Shown one piece after another: positions 24,904 through 35,741 of a DNA stretch of 51,647 bases. The first letter of the stretch is position 1, and every line of letters begins with the position of its first letter. The position numbers and the translations under genes are program-made. The notes beneath the pieces were generated by a model. It worked only from the letters and a program-made list of their open reading frames with translations. It was not told the origin of the DNA and ran no database searches. Location of the stretch: positions 1-51,647 of the forward strand of contig RZZS01000009.1 in assembly GCA_009929775.1 (NCBI GenBank). The letters are read 5' to 3'. The stretch is from Alphaproteobacteria bacterium. GTDB taxonomy: Bacteria > Pseudomonadota > Alphaproteobacteria > Micavibrionales > Micavibrionaceae.

Positions 24904-25869
24904 CTACTTGCTACTCAAAACTCCGATCAGGAACCGATCTGCCTCCAGTGCGGCCATGCACCCCATGCCTGCGGCGGTCACCGCCTGCCGGTAGACCTTG
25001 TCCTTCACGTCGCCAGCGGCGAAAACGCCGGGGATGGAGGTCGCGGTGGAATCCGGTGCCGTTACGAGATAGCCTTCGCTGTCCGTCTCGAGCTTTCCCT
25101 TGAACAGCTCGGTAGACGGTGCGTGGCCAATGGCGACAAACAGGCCCTGAACGGACAGGACAGACGTATTGCCGGATTTGAGGTTCTTCAGGCGCACGCC
25201 GGTCATGCCGGGGTTTGAGCCTTCTCCGGTCCTGACCCCGAGGACCTCATCAACGACAGAGTCCCAAACGAGTTCCACTCGTGGGTGGGCGAACAGGCGT
25301 TCCTGCATGATGCGCTCGGCGCGCAGTTCGTCACGGCGGTGAACGAGGTGCACCTTGTTACAGAAATTGGCGAGGAACAGCGCTTCCTCGACCGCTGTGT
25401 TGCCGCCTCCCACAACCGCGACGTCCTTGCCGCGATAAAAGAAGCCGTCGCAGGTGGCGCAAGCGGAAACTCCCATCCCGCGAAAGGCGGTTTCGGACTC
25501 GATGCCAAGCCACTTTGCTTTCGCACCGGTGCAGATAATGACAGTGTCTGCCGTATAGAGGTGGCCAGAGTCGCCCTTCGCCTTGAAAGGGCGTTCCGTG
25601 AAGTCGGCGCTGGTTATCATGTCGCTGATAATCTTTGTGCCGACATGTTCGGCCTGGGCCTTCATTTGCTCCATCAGCCACGGTCCCTGAATGGCCTCGG
25701 CAAAGCCGGGATAGTTTTCGACATCCGTAGTGATCATCAACTGACCGCCGGCCTCAAGCCCGGTGACAAGAAGCGGGTCGAGGCTCGCCCGCGCCGCGTA
25801 GATCGCCGCCGTATAGCCCGCGGGACCGGAGCCGATGATCAGGACTTTGGTGTGAATTTGTTCACTCAT
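24904..25869 (-). CDS. trxB: Thioredoxin-disulfide reductase
   Basis: An NADPH- and FAD-dependent flavoenzyme that reduces thioredoxin. 321 residues. The FAD-binding GSGPAG is at 13-18, the redox-active CATC at 137-140 (ACATCDGFFY), the NADPH-binding GGGNTAVEEA motif follows, and the C-terminal FAD motif is GVFAAGDVKDKVYRQA. All catalytic residues are present. It is followed by a LysR-type regulator. A possible promoter reads TGGATT and TACTAT with 17-base spacing upstream, but I am less sure of that. Confidence 0.96.
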   Translation of the reverse strand: MSEQIHTKVLIIGSGPAGYTAAIYAARASLDPLLVTGLEAGGQLMITTDVENYPGFAEAIQGPWLMEQMKAQAEHVGTKIISDMITSADFTERPFKAKGDSGHLYTADTVIICTGAKAKWLGIESETAFRGMGVSACATCDGFFYRGKDVAVVGGGNTAVEEALFLANFCNKVHLVHRRDELRAERIMQERLFAHPRVELVWDSVVDEVLGVRTGEGSNPGMTGVRLKNLKSGNTSVLSVQGLFVAIGHAPSTELFKGKLETDSEGYLVTAPDSTATSIPGVFAAGDVKDKVYRQAVTAAGMGCMAALEADRFLIGVLSSK

Positions 25870-25938
25870 GGCATAACCGCAAATTTCTGTGGAGGACTGG
25901 ATAGTAGAGGCCGGACGCGCCGGAATCCAGAAGTTTTC

Positions 25939-26886
25939 TTACCTCGAGGCGTTCAGGCGGTTAGCGATTTCGTTGGCAACAAATTGCGCGTCGCCTAGCG
26001 GTTCGTACTCCCATGTTTCAATCTTTCCCTCGAACCGCCGCAGCGCGCCGCGCCGGATCAGGTTTTCGTGCAGGCGGTCGAATTTGGGCGAGCCGCCTTC
26101 AAGCGGCAGGAGATAAACGGGCTTGCCGGTCGTCGCGGCTTCCGAGAGCATCGACGAGGAATCCGCCGTCACCAGAATGATGTCTGCCCACGCCAGCAGA
26201 CCGAAATACGGGTTCTCGCCGGTGCCGTCCCAGAGCCACGCGTCGGTGCCTTCAAGCGCCTGCTCAAGAATGTGGCGATTGGCGTCCCCGGTGCGGCGCG
26301 AGGCGGTGACCATCAGACCGGCCTCTGCCATCTTCAGGTTATGGGCAATCGAGCGCATGATGTCGGCCGTCATGGTGTAGCTTTTGCTGGTTCCGCCGAT
26401 CAGAACGGCAGCGCGAGGCCGTTTGATGTTTTCAAATTGCGAAAAAGCAGCTTTGGCTTCGGCCAGTCGCCCGGGCGTAATGCGATTCGGGGTCGCTGCC
26501 GTGACAATGACGTTGCCGCCGCGCAGCCGGTCGTGTTCGGGGACAGCGACGAGGTCGAATTGCGAGGCGGGTGCGCGAGGGTCCTGTATCTGGACGGTAA
26601 AGGTTCGACCTCCGGACATTCTTTTGATGTAGCGGGCGGCGGCCACGCTCTTGCGGCCCGAAGCAATAAGCAGGTCCGGCCATGGCGGGGACAGGCGCGG
26701 CGTGAAGGTTGCTCCTGTCTCGAAGGGCAGGGCGGGCGAAAGCTGTTTCCACGGGGGATTAAGGTTGACCCGCCTGACTTCCGGCCGAAGGCCCAGAGCT
26801 TCGGCGACGCCAAGGCACTGGTTTTCGGTACCGGCAATACCTTCGGTTACAATCCAGCAATTGATACGTTTGGGGTTGTCATCCAT
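25939..26886 (-). CDS. ELM1/GtrOC1 family protein (DUF1022)
   Basis: 315 residues from the ATG at 26886 (MDDNPKRINC). The frame runs much further upstream, but that part overlaps the divergent regulator. It matches the mitochondrial-fission ELM1-like family: an N-terminal WIVTEGIAGTENQCLGVAEALG, a central VLIGGTSKSYTMT, and a glycosyltransferase-like second half with WDGTGENPYFGLLAWADIILVTADSSSMLSEAATTGKPVYLLPLEGG. Bacterial members have a GT-B-like fold and may act on cell-envelope sugars, but their function is not firmly known. The gene is divergent from an Lrp-type regulator with 87 bp between, a layout that permits shared control. Confidence 0.85.
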   Translation of the reverse strand: MDDNPKRINCWIVTEGIAGTENQCLGVAEALGLRPEVRRVNLNPPWKQLSPALPFETGATFTPRLSPPWPDLLIASGRKSVAAARYIKRMSGGRTFTVQIQDPRAPASQFDLVAVPEHDRLRGGNVIVTAATPNRITPGRLAEAKAAFSQFENIKRPRAAVLIGGTSKSYTMTADIMRSIAHNLKMAEAGLMVTASRRTGDANRHILEQALEGTDAWLWDGTGENPYFGLLAWADIILVTADSSSMLSEAATTGKPVYLLPLEGGSPKFDRLHENLIRRGALRRFEGKIETWEYEPLGDAQFVANEIANRLNASR

Positions 26887-26899
26887 AACAAGAAAACGG

Positions 26900-26928
26900 T
26901 TGCGCGGGCTTTCGAGGCTATTTATACA
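26900..26928 (+). promoter_or_regulatory. Promoter of the Lrp-type regulator
   Basis: TTGCGC (26900-26905) and TATACA (26923-26928) with a 17-base spacer. The predicted leader is about 39 bases. Confidence 0.55.
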
Positions 26929-26973
26929 AGCCAGATACTCCGTGAATGGGCACGAATCAAGACAAGAAATTTC

Positions 26974-27450
26974 ATGCGCCGCATCAAGCTCGATAAAATC
27001 GACCGCAAAATTCTGCACGATCTTCAGGAGAACGGACGTATTACGAACGTGGAACTGGCAAAAAGCGCAGGGATTTCCGCGCCGCCGTGCCTTCGCCGGG
27101 TGCGGGCGCTTGAGGAGGCGGGATTTATAAAAGGGTATTTCACTCGCGTCGATTCGGGTCTGCTGGGGTACGGGGTTTCTGTCTTCGCGCAGGTCAAGCT
27201 GACGAGCCAGGCCGAGCAGGATCTTGCCAGATTTGAGGAGCTTTGCCGCAACTGGCCGCTTGTGCGTGAATGTCACATGCTGGCTGGGGAAGTCGATTTT
27301 CTTCTGAAAATCGTTGCGCATGACTGGGACGCCTACCAGCACTTCCTGACCCACGAACTCGTGGCCGCGCCGAACGTGACATCGGTGAAGTCGTCGCTCG
27401 CCATTCGATCGATCAAGGAGCTTCCGGGCGTGCCGGTGGAAGCCGAATAG
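26974..27450 (+). CDS. Lrp/AsnC-family transcriptional regulator
   Basis: 158 residues from the ATG at 26974 (MRRIKLDKIDRKILHDL). The upstream continuation of this frame is antisense to the ELM1 gene and is rejected. The N-terminal DNA-binding helix-turn-helix is NVELAKSAGISAPPCLRRVRALEEAGFI. A C-terminal RAM effector domain follows (GVSVFAQVKL to NVTSVKSSLAIRSIKE), where Lrp proteins bind amino acids. The short hinge (GYFTRVDSGLLGYGV) is typical. Likely targets are its own promoter and perhaps the divergent ELM1-family gene. The stop is two bases from the end of convergent greA. Confidence 0.92.
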   Translation: MRRIKLDKIDRKILHDLQENGRITNVELAKSAGISAPPCLRRVRALEEAGFIKGYFTRVDSGLLGYGVSVFAQVKLTSQAEQDLARFEELCRNWPLVRECHMLAGEVDFLLKIVAHDWDAYQHFLTHELVAAPNVTSVKSSLAIRSIKELPGVPVEAE

Positions 27451-27452
27451 CG

Positions 27453-27935
27453 TCAGCCGCCGGCGTCGTAGAGCACTTCGAGGATTTCGTAAGTCCGAAG
27501 ACCCTTCGGCGTGTGAACCTCTACCGATTCGCCGAGAGACTTGCCAATCATCGCGCGGGCGATTGGAGATGTGATCGACAGGCGGCCTTCGTCGGCGTTC
27601 GATTCGTACTGGCCGACGATCTGGAAAGAGAGTTCCTCGTCTGTGTCTTCGTCGACAATCGTGAGCCTGGCGCCGAACTTGACGGTGTTTCCGTCGAGTG
27701 TCGCCGGGTCGATGATCTGGGCGTTCGAAATGACGCCTTCGAGTTCCTTGATCCGGCCCTCGATGAAGGACTGGCGCTCGCGTGCTGCATGATATTCCGC
27801 ATTTTCTGATAAATCTCCGTGCGCGCGCGCTTCGGCTATTGCCTCGATAATGGCCGGGCGCTCGATGCTTTTCAGGTTTTTCAGTTCCTTTTCAAGGGAG
27901 TCAAATCCCTCGCGGGTCATCGGGACTTTGTCCAT
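27453..27935 (-). CDS. greA: Transcription elongation factor GreA
   Basis: 160 residues. GreA enters the secondary channel of backtracked RNA polymerase and stimulates transcript cleavage. The N-terminal coiled coil carries the acidic tip region ([17 protein letters not shown]), with the conserved D and E at the tip. The C-terminal globular domain has [12 protein letters not shown] and ISNAQIID. The start is the ATG at 27935 with the AGGAGGC ribosome site 9 bases upstream; seven residues further upstream are excluded by this. Its leader contains a terminator hairpin whose T-run ends about 5 bases before the ribosome site. Confidence 0.96.
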   Translation of the reverse strand: MDKVPMTREGFDSLEKELKNLKSIERPAIIEAIAEARAHGDLSENAEYHAARERQSFIEGRIKELEGVISNAQIIDPATLDGNTVKFGARLTIVDEDTDEELSFQIVGQYESNADEGRLSITSPIARAMIGKSLGESVEVHTPKGLRTYEILEVLYDAGG

Positions 27936-27954
27936 ATGAATAGCCTCCTGCAAC

Positions 27955-27987
27955 AAAAAACGAACCCGCCTCTTCGGGAGGCGGGAT
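27955..27987 (-). terminator. Terminator hairpin in the greA leader
   Basis: On the minus strand CCCGCCTC (27978-27985) pairs perfectly with GAGGCGGG (27965-27972), followed by TTCG and T6 (27955-27960). It lies between the greA promoter and its ribosome site (27944-27950). It may end the upstream EF-hand transcript, but it must also be read through for greA to be made from 28000. Confidence 0.75.
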
Positions 27988-28006
27988 CGAAAAAATCATG
28001 GTAGAA

Positions 28007-28035
28007 AAGTTAGTCCGGCTGCTGTCCTTCGTCAA
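28007..28035 (-). promoter_or_regulatory. Promoter of greA
   Basis: TTGACG (28030-28035) and TAACTT (28007-28012) with a 17-base spacer, placed just past the EF-hand stop. The expected start is near 28000, about 15 bases before the leader hairpin. Confidence 0.6.
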
Positions 28036-28047
28036 GAAAAGTTCCCA

Positions 28048-28464
28048 TTATTCGTCAAACCAGCCGCCCATGGGGTCATCTTCACCGGTCGTGCCGCCTT
28101 CGGCATAGGTGTCGAACTCGTCCTCTGTTACATTCCCGTCGGTGTTTTCATCGATCTGGTTGAAAACATCTCCGGCATCGGCGAGGTCCTGATTGTTATC
28201 AAGAAATTCCTCTTCGGTAACCATGCCGTCGCCATTGGCGTCAAGCGCCGAAAAGTCCATGTTTTCGACCGACGACTTTCCGGCATCCATGGCGTCAGTT
28301 TGAGTGGCGGGGGAGTCCATTCCCGTTCCTGTGCCGGTGTCATAGCTTTGGCCTGCCCCGGTTGCTCCCATGCCGGTATCAGCACCGCCCGAGTCCTCAG
28401 CGGCGACGGGCAGGGAAAAGGCAAGCGCAGAAGCGACAGTCAGTAATCCAAGTTTGAAATTCAT
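28048..28464 (-). CDS. Exported EF-hand protein, 138 residues
   Basis: The ATG at 28464 follows AGGAGGAAACT. Residues 1-22 form a signal peptide (LLTVASALAFSLPVAAE). A Gly/Thr/Asp-rich low-complexity part follows, then two EF-hand loops, DANGDGMVTEEEF and DENTDGNVTEDEF. Each has the Asp ligands at positions 1, 3 and 5 and Glu at 12, so each can bind calcium. The mature protein is very acidic. The function is unknown; small periplasmic EF-hand proteins may buffer or sense calcium. The frame extends upstream over 700 bases antisense to trkH, but that part is excluded by the ribosome site. It is divergent from trkH, 181 bp apart. Confidence 0.85.
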   Translation of the reverse strand: MNFKLGLLTVASALAFSLPVAAEDSGGADTGMGATGAGQSYDTGTGTGMDSPATQTDAMDAGKSSVENMDFSALDANGDGMVTEEEFLDNNQDLADAGDVFNQIDENTDGNVTEDEFDTYAEGGTTGEDDPMGGWFDE

Positions 28465-28645
28465 AGTTTCCTCCTGAGAAAGTGTTAACGAAGGAAATGA
28501 ACCACAGTTCGACCGTTTCGTTCCCGCCGCCCGAAAAAGACCTTGCTTGCGGAAATCGTGGCCGAATTGAGGTGAGTCACAAGTTCTTTCTGGTCTGCCG
28601 CTCGGATGTCTGGACGACAGTCGCGGTCGGTGGTTTGATCCTCTG

Positions 28646-30091
28646 ATGGAACTACGCATTATTGGATACACGCTCGGCGCACTGCTCACGGTTCTCGGCC
28701 TATCAGAAATGATCCCGGGTCTGGTCGAATTGACAAGACACGGTCCAAACGCGCAGGATTTCTTTCTGTGCGGGTTTGGGACGATGTTTGTCGGAGGGGC
28801 GCTGTTTCTCGCGAACCGGAGTTTTTTCCCGGCAATCGGAGTCCGGCAAGCGTTTCTGCTGACGTGTGCTGCATGGTTCTTCATGAGCCTGTTTGCGGCT
28901 TTTCCTCTATATTTTTCTGATCTGCGACTCTCATTTACCGATGCATTCTTCGAGGCCGTATCGGGGATTACGACGACCGGATCGACGGTATTAAGCGGAC
29001 TCGATACCATGTCGCATGGAATTCTCCTGTGGCGGTCGATGACGCAGTGGATCGGTGGTATCGGTATTATCGCATTCGCTATTGTTTTTTTGCCGTTCCT
29101 TCGGGTTGGCGGAATGCAGATGTTCCGGCTGGAGTCGTCCGATCGATCAGAGAAGGCATTTTCCCGCTCGGGCGATGTTGTTATTTCACTTTTCAAGGTC
29201 TACTGCGCCCTCACGATTTTTTGTGGACTCACGTATTTTGCGCTAGGGATGACGCCATTTGATGCCGTTAATCACGCACTGACGACGTTGCCAACGGGCG
29301 GGTATTCGACTCATGATGCCTCTTTCGGGTTTTTCGAGAGTCCAGCATTGCAGATCACATGCACGATATTTATGTTCATTGGTGGCGTTCCGTTCATGCT
29401 GTATGTGCGCCTTTTCTACCGGCGCGAGTTCATCTTTCATCAGGATGAGCAGTTTCGCACCTACGTGGCAATGATCCTCGTGTTCGTGGCGTTTCTTTCT
29501 TGCTGGCTCTTCTTTACTTCCGATAAGGAGATCGGTCAAAGCATCCTGCTTGTCGCCTTTAACGTTGTTTCGGTTCTGACGACGACGGGCTATGCGACGG
29601 CGGATTACCTCCTGTGGGGGCCTCTTGCAGTCATTTTCTTTTTTTTTCTGACCTATCTCGGGGCTTGCGCGGGTTCAACAACCGGAGGCTTGAAAGTGAT
29701 GCGCTTGCTCATCACTTCGAAGTCGGTCATACGGCAGACGAACGTGCTGCTGTTGCCGAACGGCGTTTTTACGCTGAAATATCAGGGACGGCTGGTTGAG
29801 CAGAAGGTCATTTTGACTGTGCTGGCTTTCCTGAGCCTCTATGTTGCGGCAAATATGATCCTTACCATCGCCCTCGCGGCTACGGGGCTTGATTTTGTAA
29901 CGGCTATCAGCGCTGCGGCGACATCGGTCGCGAATGTGGGCCCCGGCGTTGGCGACGTAATCGGCCCGGCGGGAAACTTCGGCAGTTTGCCCGACGATGC
30001 CAAATGGCTACTTTGCGGAGGCATGCTCATCGGCAGACTTGAGATCATGACGGTAATGGCTTTGTTCTCGTATGAATTCTGGGGCCGCTAA
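28646..30091 (+). CDS. trkH: Trk-type potassium uptake protein TrkH
   Basis: A 481-residue integral membrane protein of the TrkH/KtrB family, the ion-translocating subunit of potassium uptake. About eight to ten hydrophobic segments are visible. The four pore-loop motifs are recognisable: TTTGSTVLSG in the first, LTTLPTGGYSTHDASFG in the second, TTTGYATADY in the third, and NVGPGVGDVIGPAGNFG in the last, each with the central glycine of the selectivity filter. There is no trkA (the cytoplasmic NAD-binding gating subunit) in the window, so it must lie elsewhere if used. It is flanked on both sides by genes for exported EF-hand proteins on the opposite strand. Confidence 0.94.
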   Translation: MELRIIGYTLGALLTVLGLSEMIPGLVELTRHGPNAQDFFLCGFGTMFVGGALFLANRSFFPAIGVRQAFLLTCAAWFFMSLFAAFPLYFSDLRLSFTDAFFEAVSGITTTGSTVLSGLDTMSHGILLWRSMTQWIGGIGIIAFAIVFLPFLRVGGMQMFRLESSDRSEKAFSRSGDVVISLFKVYCALTIFCGLTYFALGMTPFDAVNHALTTLPTGGYSTHDASFGFFESPALQITCTIFMFIGGVPFMLYVRLFYRREFIFHQDEQFRTYVAMILVFVAFLSCWLFFTSDKEIGQSILLVAFNVVSVLTTTGYATADYLLWGPLAVIFFFFLTYLGACAGSTTGGLKVMRLLITSKSVIRQTNVLLLPNGVFTLKYQGRLVEQKVILTVLAFLSLYVAANMILTIALAATGLDFVTAISAAATSVANVGPGVGDVIGPAGNFGSLPDDAKWLLCGGMLIGRLEIMTVMALFSYEFWGR

Positions 30092-30099
30092 GTTTTGTT

Positions 30100-30762
30100 C
30101 TAACGTTGCTCGCCCTGAATTGATTGCCCGGCCATTCCTGTCGCCAAAGCCGCGGTCTCGAGTTCGTTGCGCGTAATGCGTCCGTCCTTGTTGATATCGA
30201 GCCGGGTAAAAATCGTGTCGCTGAACTCGCTTTCGACGGAGGCCGCGAACTCGCTTTGGGTCACGATTCCGTCACGATTTCCGTCGAGCCGTTCCAGTTC
30301 AAGTGCGTCGAGGAGGTCGCGGTGGGCTTGCGTCTCGAATGAACGTTCTGTGGTTCCGACGTAGTCGTTGTCTGGAACGTTCGGATCACGATGAAGGGCC
30401 GCGTCGGCGCCTTCGGGGGCGGGACCGGTGTCCAGTCCCGCGCTTCGGAACTCGTTGCGGGTCAGGGCGCCGTCGTTGCTTGCATCAAGCCGGACAAAAT
30501 CGTTCAGTACGCCCTTGATGCCGGGGTTTCCGGACAGAAACTCGCTTGGATTGACGTATCCGTCCTGGTTGACGTCGTATTGCTCAAAGCTCAATTGACG
30601 ATAAATATCGATATCGTCGCCGCTCCACGGGTCGAGGCCGGGATTTTCGTCGTAGCCTGCGGTGCGGCTACTCTCAACACCAGTATCCCGGGACGCCGCC
30701 ACGAGCGGAAGCCCGAGCAGGCCGATAGAGACGGCTGCCAGTACGGCTGATTGAAGGCGCAT
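30100..30762 (-). CDS. Exported EF-hand protein, 220 residues
   Basis: The ATG at 30762 follows GAGGAGAAGAGCG. An N-terminal signal peptide (AVLAAVSIGLLGLPLVAAS) targets it to the periplasm. Four EF-hand loops follow: DVNQDGYVNPSEF, DASNDGALTRNEF, DGNRDGIVTQSEF and DINKDGRITRNEL. They form two pairs, as in calmodulin-like proteins. The first three end in Glu/Phe; in the fourth the position-12 ligand is also Glu. The linker between pairs is acidic and unstructured. The function is unknown; calcium binding is well supported. The stop lies 8 bp from the trkH stop, convergent. Confidence 0.88.
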   Translation of the reverse strand: MRLQSAVLAAVSIGLLGLPLVAASRDTGVESSRTAGYDENPGLDPWSGDDIDIYRQLSFEQYDVNQDGYVNPSEFLSGNPGIKGVLNDFVRLDASNDGALTRNEFRSAGLDTGPAPEGADAALHRDPNVPDNDYVGTTERSFETQAHRDLLDALELERLDGNRDGIVTQSEFAASVESEFSDTIFTRLDINKDGRITRNELETAALATGMAGQSIQGEQR

Positions 30763-30824
30763 CGCTCTTCTCCTCGAAATGTTCTTTCCGTTTCCTACGG
30801 AAAAAACCATGAGAAGTTCCGGAG

Positions 30825-34118
<3,294 letters not shown>

Positions 34119-34202
34119 GGTTTACTTTCCAGTAATTTGTTCACTCTTTTCGTCATTTGCGCATATTACGCAAGGCGTTTCTGGTTAGTAAGGCGTTATT
34201 TG

Positions 34203-34781
34203 TTACAAGCGAAACGTAAAGTTGCCCGGTGAAAAGAAATAAAAGAAGCAAATCCAGCCTAAGCCAATCAAGAGGACTGTAAATGCTATCAATGCGGCTT
34301 GCGCTTTTTTATTGCGGTATTCTTTAAAAAAACGGTTCAGCCAGAGGAGAGCAATAGCAAGGAAACCAACGGCCATTGAAAGCGGCAACGATGCAATAAA
34401 AGGGGCAAATCTTCCTGACTGGATTTCAACAGAATCCATTAAAGGCATAAATGATGCTGGCTGGTAGTAGCGTATGAAAGCGAGAACAAATCCAAGCCCC
34501 AGAGCTCCGACCGAAAAGCTGAACAGCAGGAAATGCAGCCGAAATGGCGGAGAGAAATATATTTCAAGGGTACGTCTTGCGGCTTGTTTAGCAACTTCGT
34601 TTTTGAACAGAAAGACCAAAAAGGCTAAAGGGGGGATGTAAACGATCCAGTCTCTATATGCAGTAGTATCTAATGGAATGGCTTCCACAAGCCATTGCGC
34701 AGCTAAAAAAATCACTCCTACCACCCAGATATATAAAACTGGTGCAATATAGCAGAAAGGACGGGTTTCGGGAGGCCGCAT
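34203..34781 (-). CDS. AT-rich hypothetical membrane protein, 192 residues
   Basis: An integral membrane protein with about five hydrophobic segments (YIAPVLYIWVVGVIFLAAQWL, WIVYIPPLAFLVFLF, LHFLLFSFSVGALGLGFVLAF, LPLSMAVGFLAIALLW and AALIAFTVLLIGLGWICFFYF). The start at 34781 is supported by GGAGAAAAAAGA. There is no recognisable family motif. The base composition is plainly more AT-rich than the flanking carB and carA, and codons such as ATA, TTA and AAA are frequent, which points to recent acquisition. It lies downstream of the carbonic-anhydrase-like gene and upstream of carB on the same strand. Confidence 0.75.
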   Translation of the reverse strand: MRPPETRPFCYIAPVLYIWVVGVIFLAAQWLVEAIPLDTTAYRDWIVYIPPLAFLVFLFKNEVAKQAARRTLEIYFSPPFRLHFLLFSFSVGALGLGFVLAFIRYYQPASFMPLMDSVEIQSGRFAPFIASLPLSMAVGFLAIALLWLNRFFKEYRNKKAQAALIAFTVLLIGLGWICFFYFFSPGNFTFRL

Positions 34782-34875
34782 TCTTTTTTCTCCGGTATGT
34801 TTGACGAATACCGGGATTAAGTGGATATATTACCCAGCCCCTAAACACAACAGAATAATGCGCGTTTCTCCCGCC

Positions 34876-35568
34876 TTATGCGGACTGGCTGGTTTGAGCG
34901 GGACGCAGGCCGTCAAAGACCTCTTTGTCCACCGGTCGAAGCGGTCGAAAGGTCTCCTCGTCCGCGTTGTAGGCATAGAGGCAGCGCTCCCCGTTTTCGT
35001 AATACCACGCGTTCAGCGTGATCTGGCCGCGTTTGACGCACTTGTAGATGCACGGGTAGGTCAGCAGGTTCCGGACGCTTTGCAGGATGGTCTGCCGGAG
35101 GGTCTCCCGGCGCAGGTCCTCCTTGCAGTCGTCTCCGAACCGGGCGCGTGCACGCTCCATCGACAGTCGCGCGACTTCGACCCATCCGGCGAGCGCGGCG
35201 TGGTTTGTGCCGTCGAGCAGGCATTCAAGGCCCCTCGATGCCGAGTTGCCGAGAACGACGATATGTCGAACCCGGGCGACTTCTACGGCGTATTCGAGCT
35301 TCGCGAGCAGGGAATACGGCTCGAACGAGCGGTGGGAGTCGTAGGGCGGAACCAGCGCGGCGATTTCGCTCAGGTGGAGAACGTCTCCGGCCGTTTGTCC
35401 GAACAGGCAATGGGCTGTGGGGCAGCTCTCGAAGCAACTGATTATAAGGGAATGAGGAGGCGAGCCATTGTCTCGCCGGGGATAGAATTCCTTGCTGAAT
35501 CCGTCGGCGCGATTCCTCGCTCGCGTCCGTCGGAAGTACGCAGCAATGAGATGCTGCCTTTCCGGCAT
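34876..35568 (-). CDS. Degenerate beta-carbonic anhydrase homologue
   Basis: 230 residues, the usual size. The beta-carbonic anhydrase fold is clear: LIISCFESCPTAHCLFG, AALVPPY, SLLAKLEYAVEVARVRHIVVLG and the C-terminal LTYPCIYKCVKRGQITLNAWYY. The zinc site is damaged. In the C-x-D-x-R motif only C45 remains (E47 for Asp, C49 for Arg), and the H-x-x-C motif reads N108 to S111, so two of three zinc ligands and the Asp-Arg dyad are lost. It cannot work by the classical mechanism. It sits between carA and carB. Carbamoyl phosphate synthase consumes bicarbonate, which is suggestive but unproven. It could be a regulatory pseudoenzyme or a remnant; the frame is open and the ribosome site GGGAGAG is good. 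Confidence 0.8.
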   Translation of the reverse strand: MPERQHLIAAYFRRTRARNRADGFSKEFYPRRDNGSPPHSLIISCFESCPTAHCLFGQTAGDVLHLSEIAALVPPYDSHRSFEPYSLLAKLEYAVEVARVRHIVVLGNSASRGLECLLDGTNHAALAGWVEVARLSMERARARFGDDCKEDLRRETLRQTILQSVRNLLTYPCIYKCVKRGQITLNAWYYENGERCLYAYNADEETFRPLRPVDKEVFDGLRPAQTSQSA

Positions 35569-35741
35569 AGTTTACTCTCCCTGACATTTTTATTATTTAA
35601 GGAAATTCTCGATTAATGGCGCGCAGAAGTCAAGCCAAAGCTGCGACCGAGCGTCAGAAAGCGTGTATAACTTTTTGAAATTATGAATCTATCAAGCGAA
35701 GCTGTTGATTTTACAAAACGAGCATTTCGCTGAGGGCGCGG

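Noticed and set aside
26068..26973. Upstream extension of the Lrp-type regulator frame
   Set aside because: It is antisense to the ELM1-family gene; the regulator domain begins at 26974 with a promoter just before it.
28465..29196. Upstream extension of the EF-hand ORF to 382 residues
   Set aside because: This part is antisense to trkH, while a strong ribosome site and signal peptide mark the start at 28464.
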